A DNA stretch of 64,000 nucleotides from Bin87 sp965220265 (GCA_965220265.1 CBDCPM010000004.1:1488001-1552000); one strand, 5' to 3'; shown: positions 19,586 to 28,437, counted from the stretch's first letter. The notes: generated from the sequence alone by a model not told the origin. Numbers and translations: made by a program.

Positions 19586-20365
19586 ATGACAACCGCACAG
19601 AGAGAAGTCCACGTCTACACCAACCCTGGTTGATTCAGTTGCCGGACGCTGGAAGAATTCCTGTCGTCCAACGGTGTTCAGTATGAGCACCACGATCTCC
19701 TGACTGATGACGCAGCCCGCGAGGACCTGAAGTCGCGCGGAGTGCTATCGGCCCCAGTCACTATCATCGACGGGACTGAGGTCATTATCGGCTACTATCC
19801 CAAGAAGCTGATTCCTGCCCTGGGCTTGGAAGATGCGCCCATCGACCTGTCCGGCCGTACCGCCTGGCTGGCGGACAAGTACCGCCGCATCCTGGGCGCA
19901 GCAGTTAGGGTTACCTGTGAGTTGAGCGACGAGCAGCTGACTCGGCCCGTACAGTGGCGGCCGGAAATGCTTCGGGACACCCTGGTCCATATCGTGTCGT
20001 TCCCGGAGTTGGCCTACACCAGCCGGACGCGCGGTTCCATGAACAGCGACGATATGAGGGTGTGCAAGGAAAGCCTCGCGCACGTGAATAAGTCGGATGA
20101 TATCGCCGCGTACGCCGCAAAGGTGATCGATGGTATCGCCGATTTCCTCAACAGCGGGGACACGGAAGGTTTCGACCGCGTGGTCCCAGCCCATTACGGC
20201 GGCGAAGTCACCGTTCTAGAGTTGCTGAACATAATCCTGAGCCACAGCACCCACCATCTGAAGCAGGTGTACTGGTTCATGGACGACCAGCTGGGCCAGC
20301 CGGCCAAGACCCCCGCGTCCGATGAGGACATGGCAGGCATCTTTACGCCAGCTCAGTTGATCTAG
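19586..20365 (+). CDS. Putative selenocysteine glutaredoxin fused to a DinB-like domain
   Basis: The ATG at 19586 follows GAGG (19573-19576). The frame runs 259 codons if the TGA at 19631-19633 (codon 16) is read through. The N-terminus reads VYTNPG-U-FSCRTLEEFLSS: a glutaredoxin-fold start with the TGA exactly at the first Cys of CxxC. Residues up to about 85 complete a thioredoxin-like domain (LSAPVTIIDG carries the cis-Pro). Residues 100-250 are a DinB-like helical domain with a late ILSHSTHHLKQ metal motif. A SECIS-like hairpin starts 10 nt after the TGA. The alternative is a pseudogene or sequencing error, but the frame is otherwise clean. Redox or thiol-transfer role inferred. Confidence 0.75.
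19644..19669 (+). promoter_or_regulatory. SECIS-like hairpin downstream of the in-frame TGA
   Basis: Stem GGACG (19644-19648) pairs with CGTCC (19665-19669). An unpaired T at 19664, a C-G pair and a T-T mismatch follow. The upper stem GGAA / TTCC (19651-19654 with 19658-19661) closes a GAA loop starting 21 nt after the TGA. A G at the loop start and this distance fit published bacterial SECIS criteria. The loop is short and base pairing was judged by eye only. Confidence 0.55.
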
Positions 20366-20386
20366 GGGTGTTGTCAGGAGGACGTC

Positions 20387-21373
20387 ATGGCAGAGCCGCT
20401 AATCGCGCTGGATGAAACCCCGCAGACGCGGGTGCTCATCGCCGGCTGGAGGCGGCAGTGGTCTGACGGCGGCAACATATCCAGCGGCATGCCGCGCTGG
20501 CTGATCGACAAGCGGTCGGCGCGGCGAATCGGGCAGATGACGGAAGAGATCTCCAGGATGTGCTTCCCTTTCCAGGTGGCTGGCACCCACGATCTCTACC
20601 GACCCAGGGCGGCATTCGATGACGGACTGCCGAGCCGCCCCATGCAATGGGACAACGGTTTCTGGGATGCCGGAAACGGCGTGGTGATATTCCTTGGGGT
20701 CGAACCTTGGTACCGGATCGACCTGTACGGCGACGCGTTTTTCGAGGCCGCGGCCGCGTTGGGCAGCCCCAAGATCGCCGCGGTGGAAGGTTACAACGGA
20801 CCCGCGCCACCGGAATTGGAGCGCAGGGTATCGTGCGTGTATAGCAAGGCGTCCATGGCAGATGAACTGCGTCAGCATGGAATGCTGTTTTCCAGCTATG
20901 GATCGCAGCAGCGGCAGGGACCCACAGTGGGGATGGCGTTGGTCAGCATTGCGCACTACCAACATCCGGACGTGGAGATGGTACGGGTTGGAGCCATGGC
21001 GCCGATGTTCCCCTTCAGCGGGGGAGGAAGCGGCGGTGGAGGTGGAGGCGGACAGTTGGGCATCACGACCGATCACCGGGCCTTCTATGACATCATGAGA
21101 CGGCTGCGGGCGCTGTATTCGCTGGACATAGATCTTTCCGACCTGAGGCCACGCTACGAGGAAGAATCGTCGCGCTTGCTGGAATCCCTAGACCGGGTGG
21201 CCCAGCGCAACGAAGAAGCGCGACGGTACATTGACCGAGTGCGGAACGACCACCAGTTCCAGCCGTTCGAGGAGCCGGTAGAGCTGAACCCGAGCATCGA
21301 GGGAACGCTGGCAGACATCCTCGGCCAGTTCGACCTGTCGGGTCCGGACGACGAATCACCGCCCGAGCGCTGA
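20387..21373 (+). CDS. PAC2 family protein
   Basis: A 328-residue protein of the PAC2 (proteasome-assembly-chaperone-like, DUF75) family, recognised from RVLIAGWRRQWSDGGNIS near residue 14 and the general layout. Bacterial PAC2 proteins are widespread in actinobacteria and Chloroflexota and their role is unknown. A Gly-rich linker (GGGSGGGGGGG) near residue 210 precedes a helical C-terminal region. AGGAGG stands 7 nt before the ATG. It is the last gene of the GMC operon, ended by the strong terminator at 21402. Confidence 0.75.
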   Translation: MAEPLIALDETPQTRVLIAGWRRQWSDGGNISSGMPRWLIDKRSARRIGQMTEEISRMCFPFQVAGTHDLYRPRAAFDDGLPSRPMQWDNGFWDAGNGVVIFLGVEPWYRIDLYGDAFFEAAAALGSPKIAAVEGYNGPAPPELERRVSCVYSKASMADELRQHGMLFSSYGSQQRQGPTVGMALVSIAHYQHPDVEMVRVGAMAPMFPFSGGGSGGGGGGGQLGITTDHRAFYDIMRRLRALYSLDIDLSDLRPRYEEESSRLLESLDRVAQRNEEARRYIDRVRNDHQFQPFEEPVELNPSIEGTLADILGQFDLSGPDDESPPER

Positions 21374-21401
21374 TCCCGCAGTTCAATGTCCAGAAAAACA
21401 A

Positions 21402-21435
21402 GAGGGGCGGGTCTGAGACCCGCCCCTCCGGCGTT
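21402..21435. terminator. Bidirectional terminator
   Basis: A perfect 12-bp stem (GAGGGGCGGGTC / GACCCGCCCCTC) with a TGA loop. TTTTT follows on the + strand, and a T-rich tail (TTGTTTTT) follows on the minus strand. It separates the convergent PAC2 and VOC genes. Confidence 0.9.
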
Positions 21436-21454
21436 TTTGGGTATCCGGTCGGAT

Positions 21455-21904
21455 TTAGTCCAAGGCCAAAACCGTGTTCTCCCGCCCTGGGCGGCGCATC
21501 TCAGCGAGGCCTTCCTCGGGTGTCTCGAACTTGTCGTAGTAGAACTCGATGCCGTTACCGTCGGGGTCCTCGAAATACACGCTTCCGGTCATGCCATGGT
21601 CCGTGGTGCGATCGACCTTGACGTCATGTTCCAGCAGCGTGTGGTACAAATCACGAAGGGAATCGTGATCTTCCACCTGCACGGCAAAGTGGTTGAGCCC
21701 GATGTTTCCCTTGCGAGTGGCCGGGGATTCGTCCGATGCCTGGAACAGGGCAAGGTCGTGATGGATCTCACCGCAGGTCAGGAAGGTGGCTCCCGGGCGC
21801 TGCACGGCGATGTCGAAGCCGAGGATATCGGTGTAGAACTTGGTTGACGCCTCCACATCGGAGACGTTGATCACGAGGTGTCCTACTTGCTTGGGTTTGA
21901 CCAT
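21455..21904 (-). CDS. VOC family protein (glyoxalase / extradiol dioxygenase-like)
   Basis: A 149-residue vicinal-oxygen-chelate protein built from two beta-alpha-beta-beta-beta modules. Putative metal ligands are His9 (VGHLVINV), the central His in LNHFAVQVED and Glu in GNGIEFYYD, an arrangement like that of one-domain catechol-2,3-dioxygenase-type enzymes. GAGGAG lies upstream of the ATG. The substrate is unknown. A small palindrome at 21947-21961 upstream may be its operator. Confidence 0.83.
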   Translation of the reverse strand: MVKPKQVGHLVINVSDVEASTKFYTDILGFDIAVQRPGATFLTCGEIHHDLALFQASDESPATRKGNIGLNHFAVQVEDHDSLRDLYHTLLEHDVKVDRTTDHGMTGSVYFEDPDGNGIEFYYDKFETPEEGLAEMRRPGRENTVLALD

Positions 21905-21946
21905 TTTCTACTCCTCCAGAGGTGCAGTTACAGCGTCTGTTAGCAG

Positions 21947-21961
21947 AACTATACGATAGTT
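21947..21961. promoter_or_regulatory. Small palindrome upstream of the VOC gene
   Basis: AACTAT-ACG-ATAGTT, a perfect 6-bp inverted repeat 43 bp upstream of the VOC start codon on the minus strand. It may be an operator; no factor is assigned. Confidence 0.3.
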
Positions 21962-22047
21962 GTCCATGCTGGGCAAGTACACGACGCTTCCCGGTTAGCC
22001 GGCAATTAGGCCGCGCAAAAGCCGTGTCGTGTGGGTTCCAGGCGCAG

Positions 22048-23283
22048 TCAGACCTCGTTCATGCGCCGAACCATGGGGCGATACGCCCAGCCGGCCAGCG
22101 AGATAACCAGGAGGACGGCCGCTCCGCCGGTGATGGCAACCGACCAGCCGAAAACTTGCGCCAGCCAGGTGAGCGGCCAGGCTCCCAGGAAGTGGAAGAC
22201 GGGAGCGAGTTGCATCATGGCCATCATGCGTCCGCGCATTTCGGGGGCGGTGGTCAGCTGCATCATTGAGCTGGAAACAGGCCAGAAGCCCCCGATGCTG
22301 GTGGATCCCACCAAGGCCACCAAGGCGCACGCCGCCCAGAACCATTGGGCCCATGACATCGCGATGAGGGCAACGCAGCACAGGCTGACTTCCGCGTACA
22401 TCAGCAGGCCCTTGTTCTTGCTGTCGCCCCAATTGGCAACCACCAAGGATCCCATGAACGAGCCTGCCCCCCTGAACACCATGAAGATTCCAGTCTGGAA
22501 GGGCGTCAGCCGGAGAAATTCGGTGGTGAAGGCCGGCACGACCTGCATGTAAGCCATGCCGAAAAAGCCGAACGAAGCGGACATGATGATCAGGACGGCG
22601 GCCATCGGCGTGCGGGTCGCGTGGGCGAACCCGCCGACCAGGTCGCTGAGGGGCGACGAGTTCCGGCCCGTGGCAACCACCGGGCGAGACATCAGGATCA
22701 GGAAGATAATCCCCAGCAGATAGCTCACGCCGTTGATCATGATGCCGGCCCAGGTATCGATGTATTGAATGGCCCAGCCGCCAACCAGCGGCCCCGCCAT
22801 GTTGCCGACTTGGCCGATTGAGGTGTGCAGGGCCACCGCGTTCATCATGTCTTCGCGGGGAACCAGGTCAGCCGCCAGGGCGAACCTGGCCGGCATCTGC
22901 ACGGCCATCAGGCCTCCGAGGATGAACACTATGGCGTATACGTGCCACATCTGGGCCAGTCCGGTCAGCGCCAGGACCGCCAAAGTAAGAGTGATCGCGG
23001 CGTTGCCGAGCACGCAGCAGATGAGGAACAACTTGCGATCCACCCGGTCCGCAAGCACACCCCCCACGAATGTAAAAAACAGGTTGGATACACCAAAAAG
23101 GCTGACAGCAAGGCCAAGCGACGTCTTTGCGCCGGTGAGGTCCAGAATCAGGTAGCCGATGCCGAGAAACTGGATACCCTGCCCAAATGATTGGACGCCG
23201 ATATTCAGGAAGAACCACCGGAAATCCCGGTGGCGAAGAGCGGAGAATGCGCGCAGCCGTCCGGCGGCGGCGACGGAAGCCAT
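22048..23283 (-). CDS. MFS transporter, EntS/MFS_3-like exporter
   Basis: A 411-residue carrier with a short cytoplasmic start (LRAFSALRHRDFRWFFL) typical of the EntS/MFS_3 drug-exporter group. The loop motif GGVLADRVDRKLF follows TM2, and about 12 hydrophobic helices are seen. It begins 3 nt after the stop of the haloacid-dehalogenase-like gene, so it is the distal gene of that operon. It may export a product or toxic compound; substrate unknown. Confidence 0.85.
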   Translation of the reverse strand: MASVAAAGRLRAFSALRHRDFRWFFLNIGVQSFGQGIQFLGIGYLILDLTGAKTSLGLAVSLFGVSNLFFTFVGGVLADRVDRKLFLICCVLGNAAITLTLAVLALTGLAQMWHVYAIVFILGGLMAVQMPARFALAADLVPREDMMNAVALHTSIGQVGNMAGPLVGGWAIQYIDTWAGIMINGVSYLLGIIFLILMSRPVVATGRNSSPLSDLVGGFAHATRTPMAAVLIIMSASFGFFGMAYMQVVPAFTTEFLRLTPFQTGIFMVFRGAGSFMGSLVVANWGDSKNKGLLMYAEVSLCCVALIAMSWAQWFWAACALVALVGSTSIGGFWPVSSSMMQLTTAPEMRGRMMAMMQLAPVFHFLGAWPLTWLAQVFGWSVAITGGAAVLLVISLAGWAYRPMVRRMNEV

Positions 23284-23286
23284 CGG

Positions 23287-24024
23287 TTATGCGGTGTGGA
23301 AACCACCAGCGCCCGAAGCGATCAGCCGGTCGGCCAACTGGTTGAAATCCGCCACCTCAAAATCGGGAAGGTACACCGATTCCTCGTTGGGCAGGCGGTA
23401 ACGATTCACGTAGCCGGCCTGAAACCCGGAGGCCCGCGCGCCCGTAACGTCGAACGAATGGGAGGAGACCATCAGGATTTCGCTAGGCGCCTTGTTCAGG
23501 ATGCGAGCGGCAGTCCGGTACACCGCCGGGTGGGATTTGAATACGCCGGCCTTTTCCACCGAGATGACGTGATCGAAGGGAATACCGACATTGTCCCTGG
23601 CCGTACGCTCCAAGTACGACTGCTCGCCATTAGACAGCACCACCAATGCAAATTTCCTGCTGTCGACCAACCGGTGAAGGCCCGCGATAGCGTCATCGAA
23701 TGGGCGCAGATCGTCGTACACGGCCATGAAGCGGTCTACGTCAGCATATTCAAATTGTACGTTGTGCAACCGGAGACAATACGCGAAAGAGCGACGGCAA
23801 GTCTCCAGGTAGCCGCTGTGACCCAACATGAACAGATTGTCCTGGTACTGCTCAATACGCTGGCGTCCCCTCCAATCGTCCCAGAATCCCTGCGCCGCAA
23901 CCGGCGAACCGTGCTCCGCCAGAAAGCGGCCAGCCGGCTCGGACAGACTTCCGCCCAGGTCAAGCACCGTGCCAAAGATATCAAAAACCACGGTGTTGAC
24001 TTGGGCGAGAGGATTGTCAGGCAT
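23287..24024 (-). CDS. HAD hydrolase, 2-haloacid dehalogenase type II-like
   Basis: A 245-residue HAD protein with the nucleophile motif VFDIFGTVLDL (first Asp near residue 15), motif II LSNGE, Lys in KSHPAVY, and a C-terminal VSSHSFDVTGARASGF. The pattern FDxFGTxxD with a later SSxxxDxxGA is that of type II L-2-haloacid dehalogenases, although phosphatase activity is possible. It lies between a 79-residue protein gene (20-nt gap) and an MFS exporter (3-nt gap), forming a three-gene unit. Confidence 0.85.
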   Translation of the reverse strand: MPDNPLAQVNTVVFDIFGTVLDLGGSLSEPAGRFLAEHGSPVAAQGFWDDWRGRQRIEQYQDNLFMLGHSGYLETCRRSFAYCLRLHNVQFEYADVDRFMAVYDDLRPFDDAIAGLHRLVDSRKFALVVLSNGEQSYLERTARDNVGIPFDHVISVEKAGVFKSHPAVYRTAARILNKAPSEILMVSSHSFDVTGARASGFQAGYVNRYRLPNEESVYLPDFEVADFNQLADRLIASGAGGFHTA

Positions 24025-24044
24025 AGCGAGATTTCCAGTCGGGA

Positions 24045-24284
24045 TCAGGCAGGTTTGATGTTATCGATATTGGTCTGATCGATGTTAATCTGGCGCTTCA
24101 CGCTGTCGAAATAAACGATCAGCCAGGTCGCAGGGCCGATGATCCGCTTTTCCCGGACCTCGCCGACGTCCCCGGTCGAGATGCTCCGCACCGACGAACC
24201 CACGGGGGAGGCCATCACTTCACGCACTTCGAAATCGGCGGTGGCTTCGACTTTCGTGCCTTTTTCGTACAGGTCAAAACTCAT
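24045..24284 (-). CDS. Small hypothetical protein
   Basis: A 79-residue protein I do not recognise. Short beta strands are likely (TKVEATADFEVREV, STGDVGEVREKRI, TWLIVYFD), suggesting an SH3-like barrel. The ATG has a GAGGAGG seven nt upstream. It is the first gene of the unit with the HAD and MFS genes and divergent from the cupin gene. Confidence 0.65.
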   Translation of the reverse strand: MSFDLYEKGTKVEATADFEVREVMASPVGSSVRSISTGDVGEVREKRIIGPATWLIVYFDSVKRQINIDQTNIDNIKPA

Positions 24285-24496
24285 TGCTGTGCCTCCTCAT
24301 GGGGAATTCCCGCGAGCCAAATGGGAAGGGTTTGACTGGCTCCGCAGTGTACGGTGCGCAGTTTGCAGAGTCAACGCAGAGCACCGAGCATCGGCTCGAG
24401 GGAGCGGCGCCGATGCCGCTAGACGGAGTACGCACCGCACGGTATCATTCTTGGGGTATCTGAACCCGCAATCAACTTTGGAGGTACGCGACACCC

Positions 24497-24856
24497 ATGA
24501 AGATCGTAAAGATGTCGGCAGTGGAAAAGACTGAAGGGACCGCGCCTTTGTTCACCGGCCCCGTGGGCCGTCAGGCCATCCTTGACCCCGACGACAGCAA
24601 CAACTTCAACTTTGGCATCGTTCACTTCGGGGCCGGAGTTCGCAACAAGTTCCACACCCACAGCGGCGACCAGATCCTGATCGTTACCGAGGGCACGGGC
24701 ATCGTCGCCACGCGCGGCGAAGAAGTGACGGTCACGGAAGGCGACGTGGCGATCATCCCCGCTGGCGAAGACCACTGGCACGGCTCCCGTGCGACGGCGA
24801 TGTCCCACATAACCATCACGGTGAAAGGCAGCCAGACCCAGCAGAACGAGGACTAA
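24497..24856 (+). CDS. Cupin domain protein
   Basis: A 119-residue single-domain cupin. Motif 1 includes NKFHTHSGDQILIVTEG with two His (residues near 53 and 55). Motif 2 is PAGEDHWHG. The metal-binding residues look complete (His, His, Gln in place of Glu, His). Small cupins of this kind bind metals and act as dioxygenases, isomerases or sensors; the substrate is unknown. A GGAGGT precedes the ATG, and an intrinsic terminator follows at 24888. Confidence 0.85.
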   Translation: MKIVKMSAVEKTEGTAPLFTGPVGRQAILDPDDSNNFNFGIVHFGAGVRNKFHTHSGDQILIVTEGTGIVATRGEEVTVTEGDVAIIPAGEDHWHGSRATAMSHITITVKGSQTQQNED

Positions 24857-24887
24857 GCGGCGCCGGCAGCCACTTCCCAAACGAATT

Positions 24888-24917
24888 GGGGCGACCTTGC
24901 GGTCGCCCCTGATTTTT
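24888..24917 (+). terminator. Intrinsic terminator after the cupin gene
   Basis: Perfect 9-bp stem GGGGCGACC / GGTCGCCCC with a TTGC loop, followed by TGATTTTT. The stem resembles the GGGGCG-type hairpins at 3129, 13918 and 21402. Confidence 0.85.
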
Positions 24918-24933
24918 GTGGCATTTGTGGTGA

Positions 24934-26442
24934 TCAGTGACTCCGGTGGCCGTGGTCGTGATCATCGTGGTGCCCATGGTCGCCGTGATCGTCATGGCTG
25001 CCGTGATCCGCATTGCTTGCATGGTCGTCATGATGACCATGCTCGCGGTGACCACCGTGATCGTCGTGATGAACTTCAACCGGAGCCAATTGCGGCAGAC
25101 GTACCATGGCCAAAATCACCGCCGCGGCCAGGTACAGGGCCGCCGTGTAGTAGAAGAGGTAGGTGTAGTCGATGCCGTAGAGCCACCCCGCCAGGAGCGG
25201 AGAAGCCGCGCTTAGAATGAACCGCGAGGTGGAAAGAAGTCCCAGGGTGGTGGCCGCCGTACCCTCGCGGACGATGTCCATTGCAGCGGCGGTCAGGATT
25301 GGCTGGTCACTGTAGAGAAACATGCCGAGGGCAGCTAGCAAAATGGTCATTATCGCGAGGTTGTCGCTGAAGGGCACCATGATCAGCGTGACCACAGCGA
25401 GGAAGATCATGCCGGGGATCAGCACCATCTTACGGCCGAAACGGTCGGATAGGTAACCCATCACCGGGCTGGCAAAGATACCGACAAATACCAGTAGGGC
25501 GATCAGCGAACCTCGGAGGAACACGCCCTCAAATACGCCGCCGTCCGGGTTGACCGTCAATCCCAGCTGGTCGGCCAGGTAGAGCGGCAACACGGTTACG
25601 AATCCGATGTATGCCATGCCGCGCAGTCCGGCGACCACGGTGATTCCCCAGATACGTGGATTCCGGACCAACAGTTTCGTCTCCTCGATCTGCGAGCGCA
25701 TGGTGATAGTCGGCTGGGATTCGACGGCGGCCTGGGCGCGGTGGCCAATGTCGCGGAAAGCCCAGAATACCAGGAACGCCAGGAAAATCGGCACCGCTGC
25801 GTAGATGGTAATGATCGACTGCCAGGTCATAGTGATGAGAAGGAATCCGGTGAGCGCGGGTCCCAGCACATCGCCCACGTTTCCGCCCACGCCGTGGAAG
25901 GAAAGCACGGATGCCCGTCTGTGCGCGAAGTGGGACGACAACGCGGCCATGGCTGGGAGGTGCCACACCGACGCCGCGACGGCAACGACGGCCATGCCCA
26001 TTATCAGCAAGGAGTAGCCAACCGGGTTCAGCGCTCCGTCGGTACTGGCCGCTCCGGCGCTCTGGCTGGTCACCAGCCACGCGCTTCCGGCCACCTGCCA
26101 TCCGGCGGCCGCCATGAGCAGCCAACCCACTCCGAACAGCGCCATGCACACGGCCATCACCCAGCCCCAATAGCGGCGCAGCGCGTCGGTAAGCACGCCG
26201 CCCGGCAGGGCGACCACACCGGACGCGATTTCGCGGGTCGTCTGGATACTGGTCGCCGCGATTATACTTCCCCCGAGCAGGAGGTCGCGGACCTCTGGCA
26301 GCACTACGATGAAGCTCTGGGCCACCCAGTGGAACACGCCGTGCCCACTAGTCAGGCCCCCGATTATGAAAGCCGCTCCCCTCCGGAAACCGGACCGGCC
26401 TTCCGCTGCTGAAGGCATAGCGTGATGATGTGCATGCGCCAT
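24934..26442 (-). CDS. MFS transporter with His-rich termini, zinc-operon member
   Basis: A 502-residue MFS protein with about 12 TM helices and the loop motif GYLSDRFGRKMV in the second half. The last 46 residues contain 18 histidines interspersed with Asp, and the N-terminus has four His in seven residues (MAHAHHH). It starts 31 bp after znuB behind GGGAGG, so it is the last gene of the zur-znuACB unit. The His tails suggest binding of zinc or another divalent ion. The protein may move the metal or a metal chelate, but direction and substrate are inference. Confidence 0.85.
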   Translation of the reverse strand: MAHAHHHAMPSAAEGRSGFRRGAAFIIGGLTSGHGVFHWVAQSFIVVLPEVRDLLLGGSIIAATSIQTTREIASGVVALPGGVLTDALRRYWGWVMAVCMALFGVGWLLMAAAGWQVAGSAWLVTSQSAGAASTDGALNPVGYSLLIMGMAVVAVAASVWHLPAMAALSSHFAHRRASVLSFHGVGGNVGDVLGPALTGFLLITMTWQSIITIYAAVPIFLAFLVFWAFRDIGHRAQAAVESQPTITMRSQIEETKLLVRNPRIWGITVVAGLRGMAYIGFVTVLPLYLADQLGLTVNPDGGVFEGVFLRGSLIALLVFVGIFASPVMGYLSDRFGRKMVLIPGMIFLAVVTLIMVPFSDNLAIMTILLAALGMFLYSDQPILTAAAMDIVREGTAATTLGLLSTSRFILSAASPLLAGWLYGIDYTYLFYYTAALYLAAAVILAMVRLPQLAPVEVHHDDHGGHREHGHHDDHASNADHGSHDDHGDHGHHDDHDHGHRSH

Positions 26443-26473
26443 ATCGACCTCCCGTGGCCTTTAAGTTTGGAGG

Positions 26474-27352
26474 TTATTCCAGGGAACCACCGGCACTCCG
26501 GGGCAACTGAGAGAGCCCGCCGGATGTGACCGGGGAGCGGCTGATGCGATCACGAATCTTGGACCAGGCTAGAGCCGCTACGAAGAGGACCGCCGAAAGC
26601 AACACCACGCTGGCTCCGGAGGACACGTCAATGAAATAACTGATGTAGATACCCAGCACGGAGCAGATTATACCGATGCCGGTGGACAGCAAGGTCATCT
26701 TACGGAAGCTGTTGGTCAGCAATCGGGCGACTATTGGCGGGATGACCACTGCTGCAGCTATCATCGTCACTCCCAGCACCTGCATCGAAACGACAATGGT
26801 GCCCGCCAGCAGCAACGCGAACACGGTGTCCACCCAGCCCGTGGGCACACCGTAGAACTGTGCAACGTCGGAATCGAAGGTCGCGAACAGGAATAGCTTG
26901 TAGCCCACGAAGAACACCGCAGCGACGATTGCGGATACGACCGCTATTGCGATCAGGTCTTCTCGATCGACCGCGAGGACGCTTCCCCACAACGAAGCCT
27001 CGAAGTCCCGGGTGAAACTTCCAAACCGACTGATGATGGCGATACCCAAGGCGAAGCTTGCCGTAGTGATGATGCCGATGGCGGCGTCGGAACCGATGGG
27101 ATTCCTACGAGTGGTCCACGTCACCAGAACAGCCGACAAGAATCCCCACACCGTCGCGCCAACAAAGAAGTTGATCGACATAATCCAACTAACCACCGCC
27201 CCGCCGAAGATGGCATGGGACAGGCCGTGTCCGATGTACGACATCCCGCGCAGGACGATGTAGACGCCCATGAGACCACACAGTCCGCCGATCAAGCATG
27301 CCGCTATGATCGCACGCACGAAAAACCCGAATTCGAAAGGTTCCAATAGCAT
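26474..27352 (-). CDS. znuB: Zinc/manganese ABC transporter permease, ZnuB-like
   Basis: A 292-residue permease of the ABC-3 family with about eight TM helices. It has the family stretch LRGMSYIGHGLSHAIFGGAV near residue 35 and GVTMIAAAVVIPPIVARLLT near residue 195. It is partner of the ATPase and binding protein upstream, in the order zur, znuA, znuC, znuB. Presence of a Fur-family regulator and a His-rich neighbour favours zinc over manganese, but metal choice is inference. Confidence 0.9.
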   Translation of the reverse strand: MLLEPFEFGFFVRAIIAACLIGGLCGLMGVYIVLRGMSYIGHGLSHAIFGGAVVSWIMSINFFVGATVWGFLSAVLVTWTTRRNPIGSDAAIGIITTASFALGIAIISRFGSFTRDFEASLWGSVLAVDREDLIAIAVVSAIVAAVFFVGYKLFLFATFDSDVAQFYGVPTGWVDTVFALLLAGTIVVSMQVLGVTMIAAAVVIPPIVARLLTNSFRKMTLLSTGIGIICSVLGIYISYFIDVSSGASVVLLSAVLFVAALAWSKIRDRISRSPVTSGGLSQLPRSAGGSLE

Positions 27353-27456
27353 GAGTCTAGGGAAGCGGCCGGTAGTCAGAACACAGATCGGGGGAAACAG
27401 TCTACCCAGCAGCTGTGCCCGGGCAGAACAGATCTGATTCAGATATCACCGGTTGG

Positions 27457-28401
27457 TCAGTCATCGGCGCTCTCGTGATGGTGATGGCCTGGGACGTTGC
27501 CGTCGGACGGATGCGTGTGGACCAGAATCGGATCCGTGTGGCTGTCGTCAGGGACGGTAGCCAGGGGCTCAGCCCCGTTACGGTCGATCCAGAAGTGGGC
27601 GCTCTCGGCCACAAGCGTCATACCTTGGTATTGGATCACTGGCATTTCGGCTCCGTAGACCTCGCGCAGGATATGCGGCGCAATCACGCGGTGGGGTGGT
27701 CCATCGGCCACGATGGTTCCGTTGAGGCAAACTATCCGCGGCAGGTGCACGGCGACCGCGTTGATTTCGTGGGTGGTCATCACTATGGTGACGCCGGCGT
27801 GGTTGAGGTCGTGGAGTAGGTGCATCACGTCGTCCCGCGTCTTAAGGTCGACGCCGGAGGTAGGTTCATCCAGCAGCAGCAAATCCGGGCTACTGATCAA
27901 GGCCCTGGCCAGGAAAACGCGCTGTTGCTGGCCGCCGGAAAGCTGGCGGATGTGGCGCTTCGCCAGGTCATCAATGCCGAGACGCTGCATCATGTCGTGG
28001 GCCAATTCTCGTTCCTGGCGGCGAAACCAGGGGAACAGCGAATTGGACATGGTGCGTCCCATCAACACTGCTTCCTCGACGGTCACGGGGAAGTTCCAGT
28101 CGATTGTTTCGAGCTGCGGAACGTAGCCGGCGCGGTGGCGTCGGCCGCGGACCAACTTGTCATTCACCCGAACCTCTCCGGATTGAACTGGAACTGCTCC
28201 CAACACCGTCCGAAGCAATGTGGTCTTCCCGGAGCCGCTGGGGCCCAGCAAACCAACGAAATCCCCAGGCATGATCCGGAGGTTGACCCCCTGGAGGACA
28301 CGGGAACCGCTGTAGCCAGCATCCACGTCCCTGAATTCAACAACGGGACGGGCGTCCGGGTCGGGTCGGTGAAGGTGTTCTAGTTCCGGTGGATGAAGCA
28401 T
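27457..28401 (-). CDS. znuC: Zinc/manganese ABC transporter ATPase, ZnuC-like
   Basis: A 314-residue ATPase with Walker A GPSGSGKTT (residues 53-61), Q-loop in YVPQLETIDWNFPVT, signature LSGGQQQR, Walker B LLLLDEPTSGVD and H-loop TTHE. YVPQ...DWxFP is characteristic of the metal-importing ABC-3 ATPases. An extra C-terminal tail of about 50 residues ends in a His cluster (GHHHHESADD), unusual for the family and likely metal-binding. A 104-bp gap separates it from znuB. Confidence 0.9.
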   Translation of the reverse strand: MLHPPELEHLHRPDPDARPVVEFRDVDAGYSGSRVLQGVNLRIMPGDFVGLLGPSGSGKTTLLRTVLGAVPVQSGEVRVNDKLVRGRRHRAGYVPQLETIDWNFPVTVEEAVLMGRTMSNSLFPWFRRQERELAHDMMQRLGIDDLAKRHIRQLSGGQQQRVFLARALISSPDLLLLDEPTSGVDLKTRDDVMHLLHDLNHAGVTIVMTTHEINAVAVHLPRIVCLNGTIVADGPPHRVIAPHILREVYGAEMPVIQYQGMTLVAESAHFWIDRNGAEPLATVPDDSHTDPILVHTHPSDGNVPGHHHHESADD

Positions 28402-28437
28402 ATTGTCGCGATGGGTTGCACTCAGGGCAAGAGCGGT

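Noticed and set aside
19586..20365. Simple nonsense mutation in the glutaredoxin-DinB gene
   Set aside because: Possible but less likely: the TGA sits precisely at a redox Cys position, the rest of the frame is clean and a SECIS-like hairpin follows.
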